From: Bremia lactucae
Lineage: Eukaryota > Oomycota > Peronosporomycetes > Peronosporales > Peronosporaceae
Length of the DNA stretch: 56,196 nt
Direction: 5' to 3'
Assembly (NCBI RefSeq): GCF_004359215.1
Contig: NW_027152029.1
Location: 174,387 to 230,582, forward strand
Shown piece by piece: positions 41,690 to 51,676 of the stretch (its first letter is position 1; every line of letters starts with the position of its first letter). The translations under genes and the position numbers were made by a program. The notes below the pieces were generated by a model. It saw nothing but the letters and a program-made list of their open reading frames with translations. It was not told the origin of the DNA and did no database searches.

Positions 41690-43330
41690 CGAAATGATGC
41701 CCTTATGCCGCCATGCCGAGTCCCATGATGAATTTGGTGTGCTTGTCTCTTGGAAGCGCCTTGGTCAATCCGTCCGCGACCATTTCTTCCGTCGGCTTGT
41801 ACTCCAGCGCAATCACCACACTTGCCACCTTCTCACGCAAGAAATGAAACTTGATGCCGATTTGCCTCGTGCGCGAATGTTAGACAGGATTTTGGCCAGC
41901 GCAATACATCCTTGATTGTCTTGAAAAATCGTCGTCGCCGTATCCGTCTGTACTCCAAGTCCTTCATCAAATTTCGAAGCCAGACTGCCTCTTGAGTTGC
42001 GCTATACATTCATATATACTCTGCTTCCGTGCTTGATGTCGCAACGGTCGGCTGGCGCATGAAGTTCCACGAGATCGTGCCGCCGTTCAGAAAGAACACG
42101 TATACTGTCGTTGAACGCCGCGTATCTAAGTCGCCTGCCCAGTTTGCGTCAGCGAATCCAATAAGCTATCCCTTGTTAACGCCGCTTAATACAATGCTAG
42201 TATCTTTAGTCGTCTTCAAGTACTTGAGAATTCGCTTGGCCGCCACCCAGTGTGACTTCTCGTAGCGCTCACAGAACTTGGCTTACTTCGCCAACCGCAT
42301 GCGCGATGTCTGGTCTTGTACAAGTCGCTATGTACATTAATGCATCCACCACAAACGCTTCCTCTTCAGGCATCTTCACCAGTTTCGAGTTGTTGTCAGC
42401 TGGTGTGTGCACCTCCTTGCAGTTCTCAATTCCATACTATTCCGAGAGTCGCCTGATGTATGCCTTCTGATTCATCTTGATCAAGTGTTCATCGCGCTTG
42501 CGGTGAATCTTGATTCCTAAGCAGTACTTGAGATCCCCAAGCTCTTTGATGCTGAACTCTTGCTTGATCGCACTCTTAATGTCCGCAATGTGCTCCTTAG
42601 TCTTGCTGAAAAGCATTAGGTCGTCCACGTAGATTACAATAATGCTGTATTCGCCGCTTGACACTCGAATAAACACACACGGATCTGCTGAAGTGCTTTT
42701 GAATCCTTGGTCCTCCAAATGCTGATTCAGTTTGCTGTCCACTGCCGCGCCGCTTGCTTGGATCCATTCAGCGCTTTCTACAGCGAACACTTCTTCATCG
42801 GATTTTGTTGATCTTCAAAATCGTCAAGTCAGTCCATGTAGATCTCCTCATCAACTTATCCATACAAGAATGCGGTATCAACGTCGACGTTTTCTGCCTC
42901 TAAGCCTTCATCTGCTGCGATTGCCTACACCGTATTGATTGACTCTTTGCGTGCCACTGGCGCAAAAGTCTCGACAAATTCGATCCCAGGTCGTTGCATG
43001 AATCCTTTCGCCACTAATCGTGCCTTGAACTTGACAATATCTCCACTTGGATCGCGCTTGGTCCGAGTTACCGACTTGCAGCTAACAGCCTTTTTGTTCG
43101 GTGGCATGTTCACTAACGCCCATGTGCTGTGTTCGCTAAGTGACTGCATCTCACTCTTCATCGCTTCCAGCCACTGCTTCTTGTTCTTACTCTTTAATAC
43201 TTATTCGTAGCTTAAAGCTTGTTCTCCATCACCATCTGCAACAAAGCAATAAAACGAAGCTTCTCCTTCAAAATCGTCGAAAATAAAGTGACCGCGACGT
43301 AAGTTGGGAAACTCTTGTTCGTAGCGCACC
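41690..43330 (-). pseudogene. Copia-1 reverse transcriptase and RNase H
   Basis: Ty1/copia RT. On the minus strand WLEAMKSEMQSLSEHSTWALV (43190-43125) and [18 protein letters not shown] are the classic RT start. The catalytic YVDDLMLFSKT is intact in the frame 42790-42437. RNase H follows ([10 protein letters not shown] near 41990, STEAEYM). Stops and shifts interrupt at several places, for example within DTAFLYG. The 5' side is cut off from its integrase by the Copia-2 block at about 43330-45700. Confidence 0.85.
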
Positions 43331-43383
43331 AAACCGCGCTTTTTTCGAGCAGGTCGTATCATCCATTTTTCTTGCTAAGAAAC

Positions 43384-44911
43384 TTTCAGGAGCGTGTTTT
43401 AACTGTGGCAAGGTTGGCCAATATGCTAGGGATTGCCGTTCAAGTCGTGGACCAAGAGAAACACGAGAAGGAGGACACGACCACTCCAACGTCGCATTTA
43501 ATGCTAGCGAAGAGTCCGTCAGCGACTGCTGGGTTATGACAGTGGCGCATCTGCACGCATGTGCAAGGACCGGGAAGCTTTTGTGGAGTATGAGGAAGTG
43601 CGCCAGGCGCGCAGTATATCAATCGCGAAGAGTAATATGAAGCTCAAGGTCATCGGTCACGGAATGGTGAACCTGCGCGTTTAGACCGGACGTGCTTGGA
43701 TCGACGCTCGCCTCGAAAACACTTTCCATGTCGAAGATCTGTCAAAGAATTTATTCTCGCTTACGGCTGCATCAGCGCGAGGAATGACAGTAGAGAGCAC
43801 GCGCAACGAGTGCGTCGTGAAGCGGGGCGGGACACCAGTTGCCACTGGAAGGAAGCAGGGCTTCCTGATGTACCTTAACGTTGAGGCTGGTGCGCAATGT
43901 CACGTAGCCGCATATGAGAGCGAGCTATGGCACAGAAAACTGGGACACGCATCGTACGGGACGATTAATGATATGATGAAGAACGGAAGGATCAAAGGCG
44001 CGGAAATGGAGACCGACGTCGTATGTGACGTATGCGCAACGTCCAAGCAAGTGCGCAAGTCATTCAAGGCAAGCGAGGAAGACAAGGGACTCAGGGAGAG
44101 TGCGCGTTTTGACAGCATCATGTGCTCCGACGTACTTGGACCGATCACTCCAGCTTCAGGATCCGGCTTCAAGTACATTGTGAGTTTCATCATGATGAAG
44201 GGCCGGTACGTGACGGTTTATCCGTTGCGAAAGAAAAGTGAAGTCATGAGCGCGTTCGCAAGGTTTTATCGGGAGATCAAGATAGCATCTGGGACTAAGA
44301 TCAAGATAATTCGAAGTGACAACGTTGGCGAGTACCGGAACACGGCAATGGACAACTTCTGCAAGGAGAAGTTTATCAAGCAAGATATAAAGGTTTCGTT
44401 CAATCCTGAACAAAATGGCATGGCAGAGCGCATGAATCGAACCCTGGTAGAGATGACGCGCTGCATGCTTAAGGACAGCGGCCTCGACAAGTCTTACTGG
44501 TGCGAAGCGTTCATGACAGCGGCGGACATTCGGAATGTGATTCCGAACTCGTCGAACAAGAAGTCAAGTCCGTACGAGTTAGTGCTCAAGCAAAAGCCGC
44601 GCATCGATCATATGCGCGTATTTAGTTTGCAATGCTTCGCGCACATAACAAAGGAGAAACGGACGAATCTGGACGATTCGGGCGTGAAGTGTTATTTTCT
44701 TGGTTACGCAAAGAATCACAAGGCGTACCGATTACTAAACGCGGATGATGGCTCGATCATGATTTCAAGAAGCGTGACATTTGCTGAACATCCCATTTCG
44801 AACGGAATGAAAATGGATGACGATCGATTTATCGACATCGTTGATGATGATGAAAATTTGGAGACGTCGACACTTAACGACAATGGTGTGGAGGTTCCAG
44901 CAAATAATTAA
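43384..44911 (+). pseudogene. Copia-2 zinc knuckle, protease and integrase (nearly intact)
   Basis: A plus-strand copia pol. The knuckle CFNCGKVGQYARDC has Gln where the zinc-binding His should be. One base is missing in the protease active site (WV-DSGAS, near 43530), and a TAG lies at 43682-43684. From 43685 the frame is open to 44911. Within the 375-residue piece from Met 43784 the finger residues are His50, His55, Cys81, Cys84, and the triad is Asp116, Asp179, Glu215 with D(35)E spacing. This is the best preserved integrase of the window. Its RT is absent; an opposite-strand gag follows. Confidence 0.88.
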
Positions 44912-45039
44912 AGGCTTCGGACTCCACCACTTAGAGCTTGCCGTGATCCGATTCGTGGTAGCCATGACGAGTCAAGTGATCAAGGTCAGATTCCTACTCG
45001 AGCATCAAGCACGCCCGGAAGAGTCGGCGTCGCCGTTCT

Positions 45040-45655
45040 TGCTGCTTCTTCGGGTGCTGCTTGCCGTTTCTCCTGCTTGTGTAAAGAGCCGCTGCTTCTT
45101 CTAGACGTGCCGTGTCTTTGTGCCGCACTTCCCCAGCATCCAACTTGCTTCAGAGGTCGCTGAAATCAAAACTTGACACCGACACGCGAAAGCCTGCACT
45201 AAGCTCTCGTAGCTTGCAGGTAGACTCCTCAGCATCACCGCACATACGTCCTCTTCACTTGGCCCACAGTTAGCTCTATTCATCTTCATCACTAGAGCTT
45301 AAAGCTCTGTCACGTGACCACTGATGCTTGAAGCCGTACACTTGAATGAGGCAAACTTCTCCTTAAGCCGAAGTCGATTCGCCATGTCTTGTGTGCGATG
45401 AAACTTCGCCAGCCTTCCCCACGCCTCTCTCGCCGTCGTCGCGTCGATTATGTGCATCAACTGCGCGTCACTCAGGTTCAGCGCGATCGCAGCGTACGCT
45501 TGCTGCTCCTATACTGCATTCGGAGCGTCTACACAGAAGACAGCTCCCCATAGCCCCTTGGACATGAGGCACATCTTCATCTTGTAGCTCCATAGTACGT
45601 AGTTTGAGCCATCAAAAGGCTCAATCTTGAAACCGGAGTCGTTGCTTGGGCTCAT
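45040..45655 (-). pseudogene. Copia-2-type gag, opposite strand to the integrase
   Basis: Minus-strand copia Gag from MSPSNDSGFKIEPFDGSNY at 45655, a typical copia Gag beginning (GSNYxxW). Continues through MLRSLPASYESLVQAF near 45230 to about 45040. At least two stops interrupt it, for example in the APNAV*EQQAY region. It converges with the plus-strand pol fragment, so the two pieces cannot be one element in its original order. Confidence 0.75.
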
Positions 45656-45659
45656 AGCC
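45645..45659 (-). other. Copia primer-binding site (iMet anticodon-arm type)
   Basis: The minus strand reads GGCTATGAGCCCAAG directly after the LTR end; its complement resembles the anticodon arm of initiator tRNA-Met, with CAT as anticodon. Drosophila copia and yeast Ty5 use such an internal tRNA site. The gag ATG lies inside it. Confidence 0.6.
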
Positions 45660-45660
45660 T

Positions 45661-45703
45661 ATTGAGTTACGTTACGCTATGAGCTTGAAGATGAGCTTAC
45701 GAT
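45661..45703 (-). repeat. Remnant of Copia-2 5' LTR
   Basis: The last ~43 bp of the LTR (CTTCAAGCTCATAGCGTAACG) match the end of the LTR at 41247-41290. The rest has been replaced by Copia-1 integrase sequence. Confidence 0.65.
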
Positions 45704-46811
45704 GGTTTGGAAACTCTTATTCATAGCGAACGACACCTCAATTCTTGCGCTCCACTCTTCTTCTCCATCCTTGCCAGGAGTGCAAAATTCTCGCGTGAGA
45801 ACACATCCTGTTGGAAATTCGTGCCTTTTAGTTGTCGAGTGTAGGCGCAGAGGTGGCGTTTGAGGGTCCACTGCCGATGGTGCTTGGACATTTGTATTGT
45901 CTATTACCACGTTGTCAATCACGTCAAAGGTGCCCTTGGTACCGCTAATCTTTGTCTTGCTTGCTGTGACGATTAAGCCATCAATTGCATTTATGAGTCT
46001 GTATGCCTTCTGTTGTTTTGCGTATCCTAGAATATAGCACCTAGTCCCAGAATCGTCCAGCTTCTTTCGCCTTTCTGTGGTGAGATGTGCATAGCATACG
46101 GTGCCAAATACACGCATGTGCTCTACATGTGGTTTCCGCTTGAATACCAGCTCAAAAGAACATAAATTTTTGCTTTACGAATTCGGCAGCACATATCATG
46201 TGTCTGCTGCTGTCACCATCGCCTCACACCAATAGCGCTTGTCTAGGTCACTGTCTTTGGGCATACATCTTGTCATTTCGACGAGAGTTCTATTCATTCG
46301 TTCAGCCATGCCATTTTGCGGTGGGTTGTACGGCACAGTAAACTCTTGCTTGATCCTGAGCTGTTCCCACAGATTGTAGTCATTCGAGCGTTTCGATATT
46401 CGCCTCCATTATCACGACATAAGACCTTAACTCTCGCTCCTGGCATCGTCTTGACTTCCTTGCAGATCTTCGCAAGAAAAATGCTTCCAGCAATTCGCTC
46501 TTGATTCGCATAGGATACACAGTGACATAACGACTCTTCATCATTATAAAAGGCATCATGTACCTAAAGCCGGATAATGAAGCAAGGCTAATTGGACCAA
46601 GAACGTCCGAGCATACGACGCTATATGAGCGCATACTCTCCCTCTCTTCCAGCACCGCATCGCTTGTTTGGAATGTCTTCTTGACTTGTTTGGCTGTAGC
46701 ACAAGCTTCACAAACACCTTCCGTCTCAACCTTGGCACTGGTAATACGGCCGTCCTTAATCATTTTATTTTTACTGTTCGGTGCGAGGTGTGACCAAGCC
46801 GTCGATGCCAC
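45704..46811 (-). pseudogene. Copia-1 integrase
   Basis: Minus-strand frames 46811-46380 (finger Cys pair CEACATAKQ, first Asp in VCSDVLGPI) and 46117-45677 (HMRVFGTVCYAHLT, KAYRLINA) bracket the Glu motif MAERMNRTLVEMT near 46290. Frame changes and stops lie between them. It ends in SFAMNKSFQT at the junction with the Copia-2 LTR remnant. Confidence 0.8.
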
Positions 46812-47345
46812 ACACCCGATTCGCTAAAAGAAGCGTGGCATTCTTCTTTGGCGTCCGGTTTTAGATAAAAGAGTTTGCCTTTTTCTGATCCTGTCGCAAC
46901 AGTCTTGCTTCCAGACTTCACGACGTATTTGTCTTTGGTTATTTCAATAGTCAAGCCCCGTGCGGATGCCGCTGTTACTGAAAATAGGTTTTTGTTCAGA
47001 TTTTTAAAATGCAGTGTCCTCTCCAAATTTGCGTTAATCCAAGAGCTTCCCGACCGAACGCGCAGCGCAACTGTTCTATGACAGAAATTTTAACCTTGCG
47101 CTCTTCTTTGCGCTCGAAATACTCTGCGAATTTTCTAACGCGATGTACTCCACAAAGGATTCACGGTCCTTGCACATATGGGTCGAAGACCCGCTGTCGA
47201 TAACCCACGCACCGCTTGCTGACGATTCAGCCGCATAAAATGCAACATTAGTCTGATCTTCGTAACTCGGCGACCCACGCTTTTTAGATCGGCAGTCTCT
47301 CGCATAGTGGCCCGTCTTGCCACAGTTAAAGCACGTCCGGACGCT
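46760..47345 (-). pseudogene. Copia-1 zinc knuckle, protease and pre-integrase
   Basis: CFNCGKTGHYARDC (about 47335-47290) is a complete CCHC knuckle. WVIDSGSSTHMC near 47205-47170 is an intact protease active site. FSVTAASARGLTIEI and VWHRRLGHTSH (47026-46760) are the GAG-pre-integrase part. The frames change between them. Confidence 0.8.
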
Positions 47346-47393
47346 GCCTTTATTCTACGCCCACGCTGCTTCCATAGGGACTTCTACGCATTC

Positions 47394-47976
47394 TTAAGTT
47401 GGTGAGAAGCGCCGTTGTTTTTCGATACGCGCCGAATCCTTCTGACGCACTTCTTCGGCGAGCAGCTTGCTCACCAGATCCCCAAATCTGAACGACTCGA
47501 TAGACATTCGAAATGCCTGGACAAGGCTCTCGTAGTTAGTGGGCAAACTCCGAAGCATAGTAACACATACATCTTCTTCACTTGGCCCACAACTTGCGCT
47601 CTTCATCTCTAGCACGAGCTTTCTAAAGCCATGACATTCTCGCTGATGCTTGAGGACGTGTACCGGCAAGACGCAAACTTTTCCTTGGTCCAGAGTCGAT
47701 GTGCCATGTACTGGGTCTCACGAAAGCTTTTAATAGCGATCGACGCATCCCGCGCGCTCTGTGCACTTACAACGTACGTAAGCTGCGAGTCACTGAGGTT
47801 CAGGACAATTGCCGCGTGTACCTGCTGCTCCGTTGGTATGGATATGGGCGCTTCGCCGGTAATCGCCGCCCAAAGTCCCTACGACATGATATCATCCTCA
47901 TCTTGAAACTCCACAAAGTGTAGTTGCTCCCATAGAAGAGCTGCACTCTGATACTGGAATAGTTACTTGGGCTCAT
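47394..47976 (-). pseudogene. Copia-1 gag
   Basis: Begins MSPSNYSS at 47976, where the ATG again lies in the primer site. It continues LFYGSNYTLWSFKMRM, shifts, and is open at 47669-47394 with MLRSLPTNYESLVQAF and a LLAEEVRQKDSAR tail. This is standard copia Gag order. At least one frameshift near 47670-47900. Confidence 0.78.
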
Positions 47977-47979
47977 AAC
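47966..47979 (-). other. Copia-1 primer-binding site (iMet anticodon-arm type)
   Basis: The minus strand reads GTTATGAGCCCAAG; its complement CTTGGGCTCATAAC matches an initiator-tRNA anticodon arm better than the Copia-2 version does. The gag ATG is inside. Confidence 0.6.
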
Positions 47980-48021
47980 GTGAAATACGAATTACATAAC
48001 ACTTGTGAAGTATGTTGAAGA

Positions 48022-48390
48022 TTGATGAGCTCATCAAAAGTGTTGCGCTTTATGCATATACGTGTATAAGGGAACTATGGCGAGGGATCGTATGACAAGA
48101 ATAATACGGAAAATTTGAGTGTGGAAAATATCGTGTGGTGTGGCTCAGTCGGGTAAGGCATGGCGGTGCATCCCACAGGTCACCGGTTCGATACCCGGCA
48201 ACGACAGAAAAATAAAACCTTCGGGACTGGTGTTTGGGATTCACCAGCACGGTACCGCCAGACAGTGACGTTTCCCATTTCATGGTAGTCCACATATGTG
48301 AAAAAGGGGGTGCAGCGAACGATAGGAAAGAATTAACGGTAAGATTGAGATAAACTCAAAAATATATATTACTTTCCGGTTTGCAATCTC
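48022..48390 (+). repeat. Copia-1-family LTR in plus orientation, 3'-truncated
   Basis: Inverse of 41669-41290. It starts with the 16-bp palindrome TTGATGAGCTCATCAA. A tRNA-like core lies at about 48133-48207 with A box TGGCTCAGTCG (48141-48151) and B box GGTTCGATACC (48185-48195). It is joined head-to-head to the remains of the Copia-1 5' LTR and abuts Copia-3 RT. Confidence 0.75.
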
Positions 48391-48404
48391 GACCCTCTAG
48401 GAGT

Positions 48405-50347
48405 GTTTAACTTGGACGATTTTGAGGGCAAATTCGGCTCGCTTTGCTGCCTCCACACTAAAGGGAATGATAGGGAGAAAGCGACGTCATGCAGTGAGGT
48501 GATAACGAGCAAATACAAGAGCCAGTGGCTTGAAGCAATGGAGAGCAACATGAAGTCACTTCATGATCATAAGACGAGGTAGCTAAAGAATATGCCTAAA
48601 AAGAATAAATTTAATTGTTTAATAATTTTATTATGCGTCCAGCTGTTCCGCCAATGTCTTGATTTACCCGAACGGTTACAAATTGCGCTCCCATCCGCCC
48701 CTACTGCGCTCCTGAATTCCCGTTCCGTGAAAAATTTGCGCAGGGCTCCGCCTCGTTACGGTGCCATATCATGATCAACGTCTTAAAATCATTAGCAATT
48801 TTTTTGTAGTAGCTGATGGTAGCTTAATTCTCATGCCATCAAGCTCTTTTGTCAAAATTATTTGACATCCTAATCTTGAAGTATGGGTAAGCCCAAAAGC
48901 CAAGTCAAGCATATCTTCTTCTGCGCAAGAGCTACTAATGAAGCATAGAAAAAAAAGAAAAGAAGGCGATTGGGTGCAAGTAAGTCTTTCGGATATAGCG
49001 CGACCCAAGCGAGCAGTTATCAAGTTTAAGGCGCGACTTGTTGCTAAAGGATTACCCAGCGACCTGGCATTGCCTACGGAGATACGATTGCTCCAGTGTC
49101 TCGAAAAGAGTCGATAAACGCTGCGATAGCGACAGCGGCAGTGATGTTGACACAGCTTTCTTGTACGGCAAAGTGGAAGAAGAGATATACATGGATCAGC
49201 CGGACGGTTTCGAAGACTTCACTTGTCCAAATAAGAAGTGTCTGCTTGGAAAGGCACCTATGGAACTTAGCAAGCCGCGCGGCAATGGAACAACAAGCTA
49301 AATCAACACCTAGAAAGCCAAGGTTTTGATTGCTTTGCCGCAGACCCGTGCGTCTACGTTCGAAAGTCAGCAGAGGAATACAGTATTGTTATCATATACG
49401 TCGAAGATTTGATGCTCTTCGGCAGAAAGAAGGAGCACGTTGAAGTGACTAAGGGCGCATTGAAGATTGATTTCAGTATTAAGGAATTTGGCGAGCTAAA
49501 ATACTGCTTGAGATTGAGATACATCGCGACCAAAGGAGCAAGGTAATCAAGATTGACCAGCGTGCATACATCAAGCGACTTGCAGAAAAATTTGGCATGG
49601 AACACTGCAAAGATGTACATACTCTAGCGGACAGCAATATAAAACCTGTCAAGCCAGTACAAGATGCAGCTTTTGTATCAAAGTTCCCTTATCGTGAGCT
49701 TGTAAAAGCACTAATGTACGTGGCAACTTGTACTCGACCAGACATTGCACACGCCGTGGGAGAGGTGGCTAAGTTTTGCGAGAAGTACTAAAAATCGCAC
49801 TAGAATACAGCCAAGCGGGTTCTAAAGTATTTGAAGACAACGCAAGACATTGGAATATTATTCGACGACGCTAACAAGGGAGAGCTCATTGGCTTTGCTG
49901 ATGCTAATTGGCTGGTGATTTGGATACGCGACGATCAACAACAGGCTATGTTTTCTTGTTAACGGTAGCGTCATTTCGTGAAAGTCCAAGCGGCAGCCAG
50001 CAGTGGCAACTTTCACGTACAGAAGCCGAGTACATGAGTCTTAACAACGCAACTCAGAAAGCACTTTCGCTCCGACTACTTCTCAGGACCAAAAAAAATT
50101 TCATGGTGATGCGACAACTATTTATCAAGACAACCAAGGATGTATCGTATTGGCAAAGAGTCCGGTCTACCACGCAAGGACCAAACATATCGACATTAAA
50201 TACCATTTTATTCGTGAAAGTGTGAAAATGAAGATTATTGAGTTGGAATACCAGTGCACTGAAGACATGGTAGCCGATGGCATGACAAAGGCACTTGCAA
50301 AAGACAAACACAACAAATTTGTTGCCAGTCTCAAGCTAACCAAATAA
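48405..50347 (+). pseudogene. Copia-3 reverse transcriptase and RNase H, with foreign insert
   Basis: Plus-strand copia RT: WLEAMESNMKSLHDHKT at 48522-48576, then ~440 bp unrelated sequence, then [15 protein letters not shown] from about 49010. [22 protein letters not shown] is intact (49150-49215). The catalytic box is YVEDLMLFGRK at about 49398 (Asp changed to Glu). RNase H includes [14 protein letters not shown] and RTEAEYMSL, then YHARTKHIDIKYHFIRE and DMVADGMTKAL to the stop at 50345. Several shifts. Confidence 0.85.
48583..49005. other. Unrelated insert in Copia-3 RT
   Basis: RT coding is interrupted here and resumes without obvious loss of more than a short segment. The insert has A/T-rich tracts and a small frame (48592-48774) but no LTR or inverted repeats that I can see. 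Confidence 0.5.
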
Positions 50348-50391
50348 TTGCTTCACTGAACAAACATCAAGAAAGGTGATATTGTGACTGT

Positions 50392-50420
50392 TTAGCAACC
50401 TAATGACATGCCTCCTACCA
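50392..50420 (+). repeat. Start of Copia-3 3' LTR
   Basis: TTGTGACTGTTTAGCAAC follows an AAAGGTGAT tract just after RNase H, as at 40923. Similarity is lost after about 30 bp. Confidence 0.55.
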
Positions 50421-51149
50421 GTCATCCCTGTCTATCCTATAGTCTGCTGCCGTCTGGTGTGGGTCGTCTTTTTCCTTCTTAATGACAAGCGCCGTTGCCG
50501 CGCCGAACTCCCCCTCATCTTCTTCGTCACCAACTGCCGTGCGTGTATATTTTTTGGGCCAGCTTCTTTGCGAGCGATAATTGGCAGAATCATTTTCGCT
50601 GTGTGCTGGGTGTCATTATTTGATGACTTACAAAGCATTCGCCGTTTCGCGGACCCATCTCATCCGGTGTGGCTAGTATAAACTCTCTAGCTCTTTGCGG
50701 TTCCTCCGATATGAACAGCCTAAAGACCGTTGAGCAAAAGTGATAAGTTACGGTGTCGGCGAGTGTTGTCGTGATCGCCAAAGCCGTCTACTCTTCTACC
50801 AAATCTGGATGAACGTCTTGCGAAAATGCTGAAAAATGCTTATCCCATAATTAGAGGACGATGGGATGTTTTGCCTTATCAATAATCTTGTTTTTTGTTG
50901 CCCGGAGTTCATTTACCCAATCCACTAGCGGTATGGAATGTTCTGCTGCTGTTTCCACCAGCCTTCCTTTTTGGTGTATGACGGTTGGGCGGGTCCTCTT
51001 ACAGCGCCAAGCCACTGTAGGTTGTTCGATTCTTTGGACGACATAAATGCTACGTTGCAAGAAGGTGGCCGCTATGCCTAATATGTCACTACAGCCCCAC
51101 GTATCGTTTGTTACGAGTCCGAAGGGCTGCTAGCATAGTCTCCCAGAAA
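50421..51149. other. Unassigned interval
   Basis: Minus-strand frames at 51060-50851 and 50781-50590 lie downstream of a gypsy gag in the same orientation and may be its diverged continuation, but no knuckle or protease motif is readable. Confidence 0.35.
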
Positions 51150-51676
51150 CCAACGAAACTGTATCAGTGACTCTCCTTTGGTCATCGCAGTCCACCCTAA
51201 ACGTGGGCACCTTAATGTATTTCAGTATCGAACCCACTGTAATGGATGCCGACAGTGAGCGCATTTCCTGCACATTCTCTTGTAGAGATCGCTTCGCCTG
51301 TCGCGCTCCAAAGAAGCGCGCCTAAAGCAACACTTCGTTGTTTGGCGGCTGGTCATGGCGCGAATCTTTGCCTTAAGATAGCCCATGAAGGGAACCCCTT
51401 ACAGTTCGCCATAAGCGCCGAGTAAGCCCACTCGGAGGCCTTACCGCGCAAATGAGGAATGGCGAACGATTCCATCCGGGTGTCTTCGATGAGCTGCGCC
51501 ACACCGCATTGCTCCACGGCTAACAGCCATTGGACAATCGTGTGCGCTGCAGTTCTATCGAACTTGGGCTGGTCCATCAGAATGGGCCTCGGCTTGTCTC
51601 GTGCTAAGGCACAAGTTGAGTCGTTAACGTTGGCAGTCATGAAGGCATAGCACGTGACGAACTCATTGGTCTCCAA
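51150..51676 (-). pseudogene. Gypsy gag of another family
   Basis: Minus-strand Gag with the core FAIPHLRGKASEWAYSALM and FPSWAILRQRFAP (51460-51353). After a one-base shift and an in-frame TAG the expected ARFFGARQAKRSLQ and VQEMRSLSASIT follow at about 51315-51250. Family length would be about 250-300 residues. It faces away from the pol fragment that starts at about 51650, so the two do not belong together. Confidence 0.75.
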
